Shown in pieces: positions 1-12,139 of a stretch of DNA of 64,000 nucleotides. The position numbers were made by a program, and so were the translations under genes. The stretch is from assembly GCA_963921825.1 (NCBI GenBank), contig OY997593.1, positions 45,275,111-45,339,110 on the forward strand, read 5' to 3'. This stretch comes from Erodium maritimum (Eukaryota > Streptophyta > Magnoliopsida > Geraniales > Geraniaceae). The stretch's first letter is position 1; the number at the start of each line of letters is the position of its first letter. The notes under the pieces were generated by a model. It did not search any database. It was not told where the DNA came from and saw only the letters and a program-made list of their open reading frames with translations.

Positions 1-457
1 TTTTCGTACGGAAAGGTCTTTAAGAAAAAGACGGTCTGCTACTCTACTTTCATACTCAGGACGGACACTAGTCGGCACTACAACACCCCCAGCCGGCGTG
101 CTAAGGCACGTGGTGGGCTTAACGGTTCTAATTTCCGTCCCACCACAAAGCAACCACGAAGAAATAAACAAGCGGGGTACTCAATTAACAAATAGAACGA
201 TACCCAAATTTAAATGGTAAGTGCGTACCCTGAGTGATCTCATGATCGGGATCATGTCTCTCAGCTCAGGAACCATTGATCGCGTAAACTCGGCCCTGCG
301 GTGCCTGGGGTCCTCGTCTCGGGGGTGGTGGAAGGGTCGTCTGCCGTGGAGCCCTATGCTGATGTCTCTGCGCTGGCGTACCCGCTGCCTGCCATGGGGC
401 TCTCGGAGACTGAGCCTGGCGTGGGTGAAACGAAGGTGCCTGGCTGGGCTGCGTCTG

Positions 458-715
458 CTATGGTCGCTGCACTGGTCCTCCTCCAACCAGGTCGGGACAC
501 ACGGTGGAGATGTGTCCAAGTTGGCCGCAATGGTAGCATATCCTCTCAACGACACGCGGCCTCTCCTCGACCCTCGTCGGACGACCCGCTAGGCGATCTG
601 TAGAGCCACCACTCATCGGGCAATCTCGGCCCAGATGACCCAACTGCCTGCACAGGGGGAAAAACTGCACTAACGGGGCAGGTCCAACGGACGCTACTGC
701 GCCGACCTGTCGCAT
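458..715 (-). pseudogene. gag zinc-knuckle part of gypsy G1
   Basis: The translation contains a CCHC zinc knuckle of the form C-x2-C-x4-H-x4-C (CYHCGQLGHISTVC) and a second, related motif (CRQLGHLGRDC). Such knuckles bind RNA in the nucleocapsid part of Gag. It lies downstream, in element orientation, of the gag core at 898-1404. It is a fossil part of G1 with no sign of present function. Confidence 0.75.
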
Positions 716-897
716 CCCACTAGCCTGGGCCTGTGTCCGGAACGATCCTTAAGTACTCTGCCTCCTTGGATCGCGGCCCTCAGACGACCTCAAGAACCCG
801 CTCGGTCTCGGCCTGCTCTCCCTAACTCTGGCTGTCTCCTGGAAACGTCGCTCCACTACTAGTGCCTGATCCACTAGGCCCAAATATACCTGGGTCC

Positions 898-1404
898 TCA
901 GAACGGCGACCCGATCCGCAATTGCAAGGCGAAGCCCTCCCTCAAACCGTCTGCAGCGGTGACCTCGGTTGACACCATCTCCAGGGTAAATCGGGACAAG
1001 GAGGTGAATCTCGCCTGGTACTCGGATACTGTCATCCCCTCCTGATACAGTTCTAGGAACTGCTGGTGCCTGTCCTCCTGTGCGGACTGCGGGAAATACT
1101 GCTCCAGAAACCGTTGTCCAAACAACTGAAAGTCATCCTTTACTCGCGCTTGCTCGCGCTGCCACCAATAGTATGTGTCTCCCTCCAGCTGGAACGCCGC
1201 AACAGATACTCTCATGCCACCATCCCGTATCCCCGATGTGTCTAGCTTGCGGGTAATCCGTTCCAGCCATCTCTCGGCTGCTTCGGGGTCTGGCTCCCCG
1301 GAAAAGATAGGTGTGCCCAGCCTGCGGAAGTCTCGCAGCGCCTGAGCTGTGTAGCTATCGTCCTGACTCGGCCTCACAAAAGCAGCTGTAGTGGCCGCAA
1401 GCAC
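898..1404 (-). pseudogene. gag core (retrotransposon gag domain) of gypsy G1
   Basis: The 168-residue reading frame matches the plant gypsy gag core. It shows FSGEPDPEAAERWLERI, then a YYWW motif, then EQYFPQ and the segment YQEGMTVSEYQARFTSLSRF that typically closes the domain. Gag forms the virus-like particle of the element. A matching but shorter gag is found in the gypsy element near 27745-28460. Part of a broken fossil. Confidence 0.8.
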
Positions 1405-2643
1405 AGTCTCGGGTGCCGGTGCTGCAGTCTCCCTCTAGGCACTGATCGCCGCGAGAACTGCGAGAACCACCTCCTCCAGAGGGATCGCCTGGGTCGACTC
1501 TGCGACCGGAGGACCTCTGGGCGGTAGCCCTAATGGTCCATCCTCATCTCTCTCGTGCTCCTTAGAGGAAGCACCCTGAGCACTCACTGCCCCTGCCTGC
1601 TCAACGGCAGGTGGCTGCCCCTGGCCCCTAGCCGGGCGACCTCAAGTGCCTCTCGGGATGTAGGTACGAGCCATGTCGATTCCGCTGCACGGATAAACGC
1701 ACATGCTCAGTCCTAAAGTTCGCATAAAAAACGACTCGCTTAAATCGCTAGTGTTCACGCAAGCTCACAAGGGTCATACTCGGACCACGATATACTTAGC
1801 TTTAGTATAGTTATACTTACTTTCATACAATCAGAGAAGTCTGCACACTTGTGCGTCTCACAAAATCGATCACACAATTCAACCATCTCCCACAGGAGTT
1901 ACAGCTTCAAACAAGTCGCACAATTTACCGTTCACATCACACAACAGTTCCACAGAGTCTCCGCACTAACTCATTTCCACAAGTTCTCAACACCCTTCTC
2001 TTTCTAACACAACATTCATGTCGACATCATGTCGTTACAACCCAGTTCAGGCGTCCCCGAATTACGTTGTAACCACTTGACATCACCCTATCACGTTCGA
2101 CTATAGTGGCCCCCCTGAGTCAACCCGTGATAGTACAAACACTTCAGTTTTGCAAAAAATTGGGCATGACCCGTTTAAATAGTCTACTAACCATGCGCTT
2201 AAACGGGACACTCAATAACCAACCTGCATTAGGCATTCAGCACAGTCACAACACACATCAATCATCGCAGCTAAACATCTCGGGTTTCAGTAATTTCACG
2301 ATTATCACCCGGTCAAAACAACAATTCAACTTAACCAATCAATCAACGGCCGACCAAGGCGGCAACCCAATAACGATCACTTAACAATCACATCATAAAA
2401 CACATCTAGCATCGCTCGCGAAACCAACCTCGATCTCAACCGATCGACATAACAGTTCAACCAAGGCGCACAACATAACACAGAATAAGGCAAGACTCAA
2501 ACAAGGCACATCGTCATCCGAGAGTCTCGTCGTTTTAAATCTACGCGTAGGACATTTCCGATTTGCGTGACCAAACACTCGACTCCTAACGACTTAACTT
2601 TACCCACCTAATTGACGTACGGTCCGAAGTTTTGAAAAACCAG
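1405..2643 (-). other. leader and gag N-terminal region of gypsy G1
   Basis: Between the primer-binding site and the gag core lies about 1.2 kb. The part nearest gag (about 1405-1675) encodes a Pro/Ala/Gln-rich Gag N terminus, also recognisable near 27745 in the other gypsy element. The rest is leader with no long frame. The stretch around 2060-2150 matches, in reverse orientation, 27240-27330 of the other gypsy element, supporting a close family relation. Confidence 0.6.
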
Positions 2644-2655
2644 GCTCTGATACCA
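2644..2655 (-). other. primer-binding site (initiator tRNA-Met) of gypsy G1
   Basis: On the minus strand this reads TGGTATCAGAGC, the complement of the 3' end of plant initiator tRNA-Met. It lies three bases inside the LTR end at 2659, as expected for minus-strand DNA priming. It fixes the orientation of the element and identifies 2659-4670 as the 5' LTR. Confidence 0.85.
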
Positions 2656-2658
2656 AAC

Positions 2659-4670
2659 TGTCACGCCCCAAATCCGGTTTTGACCGGACTCGAGATGTGA
2701 ACTAAAATAATAAATACGTTAGATAAAAGTAAATTTAATTAACAAGAATCTCTGAATAGAAGTCTGATAAAACGAGTTCAAAATCTAACAACCAAATAAA
2801 ATAAGGACAATGTTTAATCCGAAACTGGAAGTACGCCTCTAACAAAAGAATCAACCCGGACCCTCAATGAGCTCCCGAGCCCTGAGATGCCCTCTAAGCC
2901 TACTCACCAATGAAACCTGTAAAACAGTAAAAGCAGAGGGTGTGAGCTTACGCTCAGTAGGAAAAAATAGTAAAGGGAAAAAGGATTCCCGCTCCATCAC
3001 CAAAATTCTCGATTAGTAAAACCCACTAAAGGACAACGCAAATAAATAACAAACGGAACACACTTAAACGCCAACTGAAACAAACTAAAGAAACACACGA
3101 ATCATGAAATATAAGATAATTAAACCACTAGAACCGATCCACACACAAGCTCAACATATCGTACCGGAACACACATCGGCATAGATATCTTCCCGGAACA
3201 CAAAGCATCGGGGTGAAACGAATACATCATACCGGAATATCCGTCGGTCTAGATGTCTTCCCGGAACACAGAGCATCGGGGTGAAACAATATACACCATA
3301 CCAGAATGTCCCTCGGTCTAGATGTCTTCCCGGAACACAAAACATCGGGGTAAAGCCATATAATAAACATACCAGACCGGCATACACCTCGGTCGGATAT
3401 CTTCCCGGAACACTGAGCATCGGGGTGAAAACACATAGTAAACATACCGGACCGGCATACACCTCGGTCGGATATCTTCGCGGAACACTGAGCATCAGGG
3501 TAAGCAACAATACGCCATACAGTCCAATATAACCATATCAATTCAACATAGCACAACGATCATATCGTACCGTCATAGCTTACCAACATACTTACCGCAC
3601 ACACCACATCGGTCTATCACCCACCCGATTATAACACAAATCAACAACTCATATTACATTCATCACATTCATTCAACCAATCATATCACGAACAACCATT
3701 CATATCACTTTCATCACAATTCATATAGTTTAGTATGATTCTTAGATTAACCAAAAGGATATACTACACACCGACATTTAAGGACGATTAACCACAATCA
3801 AACACAACCAACAATCAATCCTAAGGCTCGACATGGCTACATGCTATTCTACAACACGAAAATTCCCATAATTGAAAGCGGTTATTCTAGTTAATCACAT
3901 CCTATATGCAAACTAAGACTCTTCCGGTTATTATCATCCTATATGCATACTATTAGTATTCCTTAATTTAAAGCGGAAATTTACTACTCTTCCCTACCTT
4001 GAACGCTTTCCACACGCTTAGTCACTTCACGAGGTCCAAAGGTCTCCTCCGCCGAGCTCGGGTCCGAAGTCTTGGAAATGGAGGGAGGATGAAGAAACAA
4101 GAAAAATCTCAACTTTTGGTGAAGAAATGACTCTAAAGCTCCATCTTTTCTCCCTTTCTTCTTCTTCAAGCTTCAAACCTTTTTCTCTCTCTCTCCTCTC
4201 TCTCCAAATTCGGCCAACACAGAAAATGAGGTGAAATTGTTGTCCCAATCCACTTAAAACCTAGTTTTGTAGTGACCAAATTGCCCCTTTTGCCAAAAGC
4301 CTCTCATGCCTTAGTTTTATGGGTATTTGGGTCATTTCGCACCCTTTTCTTCTCTTCCAATCCAACATGGACAAGTGTCCATGTGGGGACCACCTCTAAC
4401 CCACTAATGTCCAGCTCAAGTAAATTAATTAGGTTTAGTCCCTAATTAGGCCCAGTTTGACCGAAATTGACCTCGAGTTGACTTTTCCACAAAGATAGTC
4501 ATTTGAAAGGAAACGTCCCAACTAAGCTAACCGTCACGGTGGCTAAGATTTTTGGGTTCCGGAAAGGTCACGAATGACTCCCGGAGTCATCGGTTGACTT
4601 TTCCAACAAAAAGTCAACTTTCGCCAAAATTTACCGGTTCGACCGAGATCGACCGGGAGTGGTTCTTACA
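2659..4670 (-). repeat. 5' LTR of gypsy G1 (2.0 kb)
   Basis: On the minus strand the LTR opens TGTAAGAACCACTCCCGG and ends GGGGCGTGACA, so it has TG/CA termini. The primer site abuts its inner end. Its first bases resemble the solo LTR family at 10183, 15391 and 42491, while its 3' part (R-U5 side, including GCATATAGGATG motifs near 3900-3960) resembles the LTRs at 23306 and 31580. A purine/pyrimidine-rich stretch lies near 4080-4215. The other LTR is outside the window, so no target duplication can be checked. Confidence 0.8.
3165..3515. repeat. tandem repeat of about 75 bp in G1 LTR, about 5 copies
   Basis: Units containing TCTTCCCGGAACAC followed by AGCATCGGGGTGAAA and a CGGTCTAGATG or CGGTCGGATAT segment recur about every 72-80 bp. 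Related short repeats occur in the equivalent part of the other gypsy LTRs. Confidence 0.8.
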
Positions 4671-5073
4671 GATCTTATGTTGGTTGTTGTACTCTGACAG
4701 TCTACTACACCCTACCTTATGACACTCTATTTTCAAGATGGTTGATAATGTCCTTCTGGCATGTTTAACTTTCCTCTCTACTAGAACTTATTGATGAAGC
4801 ATATATGTTTAGTTGCTTTTTTGTCAAGGGGAGTAGATATGTGTTTTGTTGAACCATGCTCAAGTTTTTTTTTGAATTTTAGAAGAAACATGTTGTTAGT
4901 TGAAGATATCTGATTGTTGTTTGAAGAAAGGAGAAGCTAGTGTCCTTATATGAATATATTTGTTTTAGTTGAAGACATTGTGTTTTAAACAAATGCATAC
5001 TATGAGATTTTGATCTCTATGATTTGTCATCCCTTGAATTGAAGAACATGAAGTGCTTGCTTACAAAAATAGA
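4671..5073 (+). other. AT-rich non-coding stretch next to the G1 insertion
   Basis: No convincing reading frame. The TTGAAGA and GTTGAAGACATTG words and the polypurine tract that follows suggest the 3' end of the internal region of a SIRE-like copia, into which G1 was inserted at 4670/4671. This is an inference from base pattern only. Confidence 0.35.
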
Positions 5074-5990
5074 TAAAAGGGGAGATTGTCGTTACATCTA
5101 GATTGGTCATTTATGTGTCAAGCAAGATGTTGTTCAAGATGTCGATCAGCAAATATATAAAATATGTTTGATCGTATGTCATCGGACATCCTGTGCGTGT
5201 TTAGTGTTGAAGATTTATTTCCTAAATTGAAGATATTTTTACAATAGTGATCTATTCGATTTAGGAAGTATTCTTGCGGAAGGAAAATTGGAGATTCTGC
5301 ATGATCGTGACTCTAAGGATTAAAAAACCCTAGGAGGCACGATTCAAGGAATGATTGAGTTATAAAACGCGAAGTAACTCTCAAAGCCCGGTTCGGATAA
5401 ATTGCCATATTCTCCAATCATTTTTGTCGTAATTGACTATTTTTTGTCTATGAAGACTATATTTTCGTTGTTCTTTGTTTATGATTTCAAAGCTCCGAAG
5501 CGTTTTGGACTAGCGTGTTGGGAGACTAAATGAGTTGAAAAAAAGAAGAACATTGTTGTGCTCAAACACTATTCGTATTTGAATGAGTGATCGAGCTATG
5601 TTTGTATGATTGAAGAGTCACGAACAACCTTTGAACAACAAGGACTAATTCGAGAATGAAGGGCTCTAAGGGTGGAATCAAGAGAGGATCTTGGATTCAA
5701 GGGGAGGCCTTGAGATAGGTTTGCACTTGGAATAATAGCATAGGGTTTGATCTAGGATGATCTTGAACTTGTATGTTGATTGATTTCACATAGAGAAACC
5801 TTTCCACTTGCAAAGTGCCCATATATATAAGTGATGATGCACCGAATTAGGTAACAAACTTGCGTGTCCTTATTTGATTGTTTATTCTTAATATTGTTTC
5901 CACTATGTTCTAAAGAAAGTTGCTCGTCAAAAAGTATGAACATCGTGTAAGATATCTTGCTATTGCACATAACCAGAATTTCAATCCCCA
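5074..5990 (+). mobile_element. probable SIRE-like Ty1/copia polypurine tract and 3' LTR
   Basis: A purine run AAAAGGGGAGATTG at 5077-5088 is followed by a TG start near 5087, the layout typical of SIRE/Maximus copia elements. The next 900 bp are non-coding and end in a CACATAACC-AATTTCAATCCCC-like stretch near 5957-5985 that resembles the 3' end of such LTRs. There is no second LTR and no target duplication in view. Fossil, partial, family assignment tentative. Confidence 0.4.
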
Positions 5991-6129
5991 CTCATTATAC
6001 GAGGGACAAATTATCCGAAGCGGTCCAGAAAGAATTGCAAGGATCATTGGCAGCAGGTGAACCCGAGGGTGATAAAGTTCCGCAAGAACTTGAAATATGT
6101 CACCAAAGATCACCAAAGAGAGAGGTCTG

Positions 6130-7792
6130 TGTTGGATTATGTGGTGTGTTACATTAACACGGCAAAAACAAAAACAAAAACTTTTGTCGGTATAATCCTA
6201 CATAACCTGCTTAACAAAAAAAATCCTACATAACCTAGATCACACATTCATGTAATTCCTAATCTATGAGATAATTTAACGAATATTACCTCAATGAATA
6301 GCACTTTCAATCAATTGGTTCGAGACGAGGACCTTTAGAAGTGTCGGTGTAGGCGCCCAAGTGTTCGCCCTCCAACGTATCCACACGAGAAAGATGTATC
6401 TACAATTGATCAGGCTAGTACCCCATGAACGAAGAACTCTCAACTCACTATGTGGTGGCCGAAAATCAGAGCAGTGATGCTTATGATTTCCGGCCAAGGT
6501 AGCCATTTATTTATTGGTTTTGGTCTTACTTTAAGTCCAAGCCAAATAAGACTAAGAAACCTTGACTTAGTCCAACTAGCCTTCTTTATTCTAGACCTTC
6601 TAGAATTTAGGGTTTCTTTTTAATCCTTTAAAATAAATAAATTTCTGAAAATATATCCAATTTAAGGGTTGGTTGAATACCCTTATTGGGCTATAGGGAT
6701 GTTCGGCCAAGCCCTAACTATTTGTCTATTTAATTACTATACTTTATAATGATTAAATACAAATATTATTTTCCTTTGTAAGTATATGAATTAAATAAAA
6801 GTGATATGCTTATTATATCAAATATCTTTCCACACCATTTTATTTAATCAAAGCCATTTCGTCCAATTCGTTGTGGTCTTTCACAAATGCGACTCTTTAG
6901 GATTCTATTACTATTGGTAGTGAAATGAAACAAGATGTTTCACCCACGAGTCATGGGTAACTCCTAGCAATGCCCATTATTTCCCAAGTCATAGAACTTA
7001 TGATTGTTATTTCGCTAAGTCCTGTTGTCATAAGTAGTTTTATCCTCTTGTCATTTGCCGAATGCCACAACATAACAAAGGTATAGAAGTATCATCCTTT
7101 CTAATTTAGTCTTAACATGTTCTCTTGATTCTAAATGAGGAATTTAGGTGACTAATCATATGCATGGAAATGCTTCTCTTACAAACCTCCTAGTAATCAA
7201 GAGTGGCTGTTATGATGACATCTACCTTGTATAATGCAAGTGGCAAGTCCCTATGATCATCACCCATATATGTCACATGTGTGTATCCATGTCCGTTCAT
7301 AACCTTTATACATATCTGTTAGGAAAAGTGTTTGGTTATGTCAAGTTATGAATCCACCTCATGTAGATCACATGGTGATGTCATGGCCGTAGGACTAAAG
7401 ACTACTTTTATAGTTGAGATATACTCATGTCTTTTTTTCTATGGAGTATTCTCAAGGTGGGTCGTCCAAATGTCAAACTCTTTGGCATTTGTGACTTTGA
7501 CTCATATCTCTATATGCATGATTAGTAAAACATGATCATCTTGTCAAAATCCCACTAGCTTTAACTATCGGTTGAAACTAGGGACCCGTGAATGAATCTA
7601 CTCTTTTGTTTCTAATAGTTCTATATATTATTAGGGAGATGATCCCCAATACCTTAGAAAAATTAGTATACTTACGGTTCTAGTAACATTACAACTTAAT
7701 GATAATAAAACATTTTCCAACTTAGTTATTAACTCACAAGGATATTTGTAACATGTCAATGTGGATTTGTCCTAGAGCAGAAAACTACAATA
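6130..7792 (-). repeat. lone copia-type LTR (LTR-a)
   Basis: About 1.66 kb of non-coding DNA that matches, segment by segment, the pieces at 8103-8353, 23043-23305 and 38225-39300 (LTR-b). On the minus strand it starts near TGTAGTTTTCTGCTC (7789) and ends CCAACA (6130). Near its 3' end it has a CGTGTGGATACGT segment also found in the copia C LTR (about 59167-59183), which suggests a related copia family. GTCTG occurs directly before 6130 and again at 7793-7797, a possible 5-bp duplication if the right end is three bases beyond the TG/CA position. Probably a solo LTR. Confidence 0.6.
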
Positions 7793-8102
7793 GTCTGATG
7801 ACTAAGTGATGGAGCTGGTTGAGGAGATGTTTAGGAGGGATGAAAAATACAAGTTCACATGGAAACATTGGTGGACAATTATGAAAAATCAACTGAAGTG
7901 GACTATATGATACTTTCCTCCCACCTTATTCACCAGTTGGACCAGTTTTAAGCGAATCTAGCAAGGGAACCTAGGTGGACGAGTACGGGTTGTACACCGA
8001 CAGTTAGCATTGATGGGACCAGTATGGATGTAGATGTTCGTTCTATGGGTCATATTGGGCCAAAGTTGTGAGGAACAAAGGCAAAGGGAATGTGTCCGCG
8101 TT
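7793..8102 (+). pseudogene. possible PIF/Harbinger ORF1-like (Myb/NAM-associated) remnant
   Basis: A short decayed frame reads LVEEMFRRDEKYKF followed by TWKHWWTIMKNQLKW. This pattern (a charged stretch, then aromatic-rich W-x(n)-W with KW at the end) is like the trihelix/Myb-like ORF1 protein found beside plant PIF/Harbinger transposases, whose usual form is HCW-x2-L-K-x2-P-KW. A second such fragment is at 39420-39560. Stops interrupt the frame downstream. It could instead be a fragment of a NAM-associated host-like gene. Low confidence. Confidence 0.3.
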
Positions 8103-8353
8103 TGTAGGATTACGTGTTTCGCAAACACCATGGAAAATAAAATTTTATTTATGAAGTAATCTTATAACCTAGATTCAAATGCATCACGAATCTTATAACC
8201 TACAAAAAGTATTTAAGTGTTTACCTCGATGACGAGTAATGGATGATACTTGAGCTTGTTGGTTCGAAAAATAGGACCTTTGGGTAGAAAGGTCGAGGCA
8301 CCCACACATTTTTCCTCTAACGACATCCACAGAAGTAAGATGAATCCACAACT
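8103..8353 (-). repeat. LTR-b, piece 1 of 3
   Basis: Starts TGTAGGATTACGTG, matching the start TGTTGGATTATGTG of LTR-a at 6130, and aligns with 6130-6400 throughout. It stops exactly at the CAACT duplication where copia A was inserted; the match to LTR-a resumes at 23043. Confidence 0.65.
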
Positions 8354-9375
8354 TGTTAGTCTTAGTACCCATAGTTCAATCTTAAATCTCCAAATGTACA
8401 TATCATCGTTTTCAATAAAAGTAAAGCGGCATTATATTACTTATGTGTTGGAGTAATATATCGAAGTTTATTCTGATATATGTCCACCATGCAAAGTAGA
8501 ACCATAGATCGAGAGGAATTACACTTCATGGGTCCCTAGTCAATAAAGCTTCACTAGAAGCGACTAGTATGAAAGATGACTCTTTATGGCTCTCGTTCTA
8601 TTACTCATTGGAATGGGATTTCAGAGTCTGAAAAAAGATATCATAGGGGACATGATATTGAACGACCCAACATGAATATGTTCCATTGATCAATTCATGA
8701 ACATATTCAATGTCGTAGCTTGTCATGTATCATTAGACCAAGGAGTCTTTGTGATTGCTATGCAGTAAACAACTGAGTTTGTCCAGAGCCCAACGTTTCT
8801 TGTGATAGGGTTTCCATAATGGCCAGGATTGGCTTGGGGACGAACTGCATGAGTGACATCAAAGATGGCTAAGGGATTTATCCCTCACACTACGTTATGG
8901 AAAAGATATCGGTTTTCGGCCGCTTGATCGAGAGTGACTTAATAGCATGGCAATGCACATGATACTAGGTATCAAATACTCAGTCATGTCACATATCAAG
9001 GAACAATGATTAGGAATAATAAGGATGACGGTTCTATGCCTTATCTCAACCAAGATATCTAGTGATAAAAGGATAGTGACATAGAAAACATAATGCTTGA
9101 AATTGAAAAGGGTCGATTCGTTATGCAATGTCAAGCAATACTAAAGTCTCATCAGTTGCCACTTATATACGATCAAGTAAAATGGGATTTTATGTTGATC
9201 TACCGACATGCATAAACCTATTGTCACACTAGAGGATGAAACTCATTAACACACTGATGGAGAATGGCCAAGCGGAAAGTTGACACGGGACATTACGGAT
9301 CGAGACAAGACTTAAAGTCTTTGGAATGATCTCGTCGGATATTGTTGGACATATCCGAGATGGAAGGCCTGGAGG
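8354..9375 (+). repeat. 5' LTR of copia A (incomplete)
   Basis: Starts TGTTAGTCTTAGTACCC and aligns with the LTRs starting at 21386, 35368 and 57681. It is shorter than the 1.66 kb 3' LTR, and the primer site seen in copia C is not present here. Non-coding. Confidence 0.8.
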
Positions 9376-10182
9376 CTACCTCCGGGATTCACAAGAGTTT
9401 TCTTGTGTTTCATTTCTACTTGTTTTTTTCATGTTGTTTGATAACATGATTTAAATTCTTTCTTATGGATCTGTTTCCATAAAAAAAATTAGTTTTTAAA
9501 GTTTATTCAAATCTGAAAATTTTGATTTTTTTTGGATCTTTTGGGTCATGAGAACGGGACTCTCGGGGAGCCAATCTCGTGACCGAACGGGGCTCTATTG
9601 GACGGAGCTAGGCCGAGCCGTGACCTTGGATGGTCGGAATGTCGGGGCCAAACTGTTTAGTTAGTCATGACAAGTTTAGAATCGTTTTGACGAACTCAAA
9701 CGTTTAAAAGTTTCAATTTTGAGTGGTTTCGATAAACTGAGCGTTGAACCTTTTTCAAAACTTGGAAATTAACTAAAACCGTAAAATCACACGATGTTTA
9801 ATAACATGCTTGTTTGATAACACGATGTGTGATGTGATGTTGGCATGGTGCACGTAATAGACCCAGGTTGTATTGATTTAATTTATCGATTTTCATCGCC
9901 TGCGAGCAGTTAGAGTTACCGTGTAATTATATTTCGAGGTGTGGTTGTTGTACCACTTATTTGTAATAATCATTACTCCCCGACCTGCGAGTCGTGTATT
10001 CAATTGTAATCTTTTTCTCAAGACGAATAAAGGGCAATAAAGATTAATTGGTGCTTTTCGGGTCTTGGCATCGGCTTGGAATCGGTGGAGCTCAAGAAGC
10101 GAGTGGGAGTTAGTTTAGGGGGCTATTATGTGCACGTTTATCGTTTTTTATTGGATTATTTTTGCATGAGTGCTTCTAAATG
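9376..10182 (+). other. leader of copia A, first part
   Basis: Non-coding sequence colinear with about 59386-60215 of copia C. Both share blocks such as GACTCTCGGGGAGCC, CCTGCGAG and GTGGAGCTCAAGAAGC. The colinearity breaks at 10182 where S1 is inserted and resumes at 13656. Confidence 0.75.
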
Positions 10183-11959
10183 TGTAATAACCACTTCCGG
10201 TCAACGCCAGTCAAACCTGCGAAAAACAGGAAAATTTAAATTTTTTAAGACAGACACTCAATTGAACCTAAATTGACCCCGAGGGTCATACCGGACTTAA
10301 GATGACCCCAATATCGACCAAAGTGAGTTCCGGGGGACTCAGGGAAACTTTCTGATCAATTTGTGAAATGTTGACTTTTCGCGGGAAAAGTCAACCGAGC
10401 GACGTTTTGGTCCATTCGAGGACCGTTTTGGATCCAAAAAGCTTAGCCGTCGTCGCAGCGGTCTTAGTTGAGCCGTTTCCTTGTAGCCCGTCAAGTTTCG
10501 TAATTTCTTGGAAAAAGTGCCCGTTCGGGGCTCGAAACGTCCGATTTTCGCGAATCTGATTGGAAAATATCTAGTAGATATTTTCCAAAAGGTGTGGGAC
10601 CCACCTTGCCACCTGTCCAACAAGCGGTGGTGTTAGTTTTGGGGGGAAAATAAATTTGAGGCTTAAGAGGTGTTCGGCCACACCTTGTAGAGAGAAACAA
10701 AAATAGAAAAAAAAGAAGAAGAGAGAAACTTTGAACCGAGAAGAGGTTGTGCTCTTCTTCTACATCTGGAGCTGGTGTGATTGTGCACACACCGTGAGTG
10801 TTGTCATCACCGTTTGACAACCACAAGGTAGGCCTTTTTTAGTTACTATTTTAGAAGCCATTTAATGCTCCTCATCTTGGTTGCTGTAATGATAGTCATT
10901 AGTGTTCATCTTAAAGGAGCAATTAATGCTCATCTTATTAAGAAGATTGTCCCTTTATTCTCCCACGGAGAAGCAGTGTATCATATAATTGTTGATATAT
11001 TGAAAGTGGGTTGTGGGTTTTGATATAGATTAGTGTTGTGTTGATTTGGATATAAGAGGTTACAGTGAGAAATGGTTTAGTTTTGGGGTTGTCAAAACTG
11101 TTTTGAGAAATTAAATATTTTTCCGGCGATCGAAGGCTCGTCGGAGCTCCGGCCGGTCGCCGGAATCCGGCCACCGGTGAGGGAAATGACCGGCCATGGT
11201 CCGGCCATCCATGACCGTGACCGGCCAGCCGGTTGAACCACACACGGCCATGTGTGGCCGTGGGGCCCACATGGTCGGGTTTTGGTGGTTTGGAAATTGT
11301 GACGGTCGTGATTGACTCCCGGGACGATGTTTTCACACCCGGAGCGAATTATGTAGGTGATTCCTAGAATCTCGGAAAAAGCGATTGGAAACTTAAATTA
11401 CGAAATCGGGAAGGCTCAGACCCCGAAATTTGTTCCCGTCAAGTGCATCTGAACAAGTAAACTTAATTATGATTGTTAGAAACAAAACGGGAATTTTCGG
11501 AGCCCCGGAAGGGCGTTTCCAAAACCCGGGCAGATTCGCCATGTCGGGCGAATCGGGCTTTTCCGAGTCCTTTATCGACAATGTCGAGTAATCGGGAAGT
11601 CTGGGAGTGATCGACATTGTCAGGGTTACGTTTGGGCGTTAAGTTTATTGAATTTCAGTTTATTCCTGCGAGTTTAAAAGTGCCTAAAAATTGTGTTCTT
11701 TTAGATCGTGCTGCGGGCCGAGGCAAAGGAAAGCTAGGCGAGTGACTGAGATCATGCCGGGGCTTATTTGGGCACTTTTGGAGAACATATACGAGGTAGG
11801 GAAAAGTAGCCGGATCTCGGCCCTGACTAGAGAAAGTTAACAGTAGAAATGCATGTGACACTAGGGTGTCGTGGGTTAAGTGGGTTATCGAATATTAGAA
11901 AGGCATGATACGGGAACATAGCGAATATTGGAAATGCATGTGACACTTAGTAGTGTCGT

Positions 11960-12130
11960 AGGAGTAGAGAACTTAGCGTTATTAGAATTACTGGAGGCAT
12001 ATGACCATGCCCGGAGGTTGATTGCGAACTTATCGAGATTAGGAGTACTGGAGGCATATGACCATGCCCGGAGGTTGATTGTGAAACTGTTGATATTAAG
12101 ACTGTTGGAGGCATTGGTTATGCCGGAGGT
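11960..12130. repeat. tandem repeat of about 55 bp in S1, 3 copies
   Basis: Units with GGAGGCATATGACCATGCCC followed by GGAGGTTGATTGTG recur three times, the last one diverged. The same units occur inverted in S2 near 17030-17180. Confidence 0.75.
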
Positions 12131-12139
12131 TGATTGTGT

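Larger units (their letters stand above)
1..2658 (-). mobile_element. Ty3/gypsy fossil, 5' part of internal region (element G1)
   Basis: This is the start of a Ty3/gypsy LTR retrotransposon read on the minus strand. Its 5' LTR lies to the right (2659-4670), followed leftward by a primer-binding site, a leader of about 1 kb, and gag. The element runs off the left edge of the window, so pol and the 3' LTR are not seen. Seen: gag core and zinc-knuckle residues in the expected order. Known: this arrangement is that of chromovirus-like gypsy elements of plants. The gag region is broken, with several breaks. The leader and gag are clearly homologous to those of the gypsy element at 23306-34694, so both belong to one family or to sister families. 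No age can be read because only one LTR is in view. Confidence 0.85.

Noticed and set aside
181-603. Overlapping frames of 100-124 codons on both strands
   Set aside because: They lie in the decayed end of the G1 gag region. Only the zinc-knuckle frame at 458-715 has recognisable content; the others are shadows.
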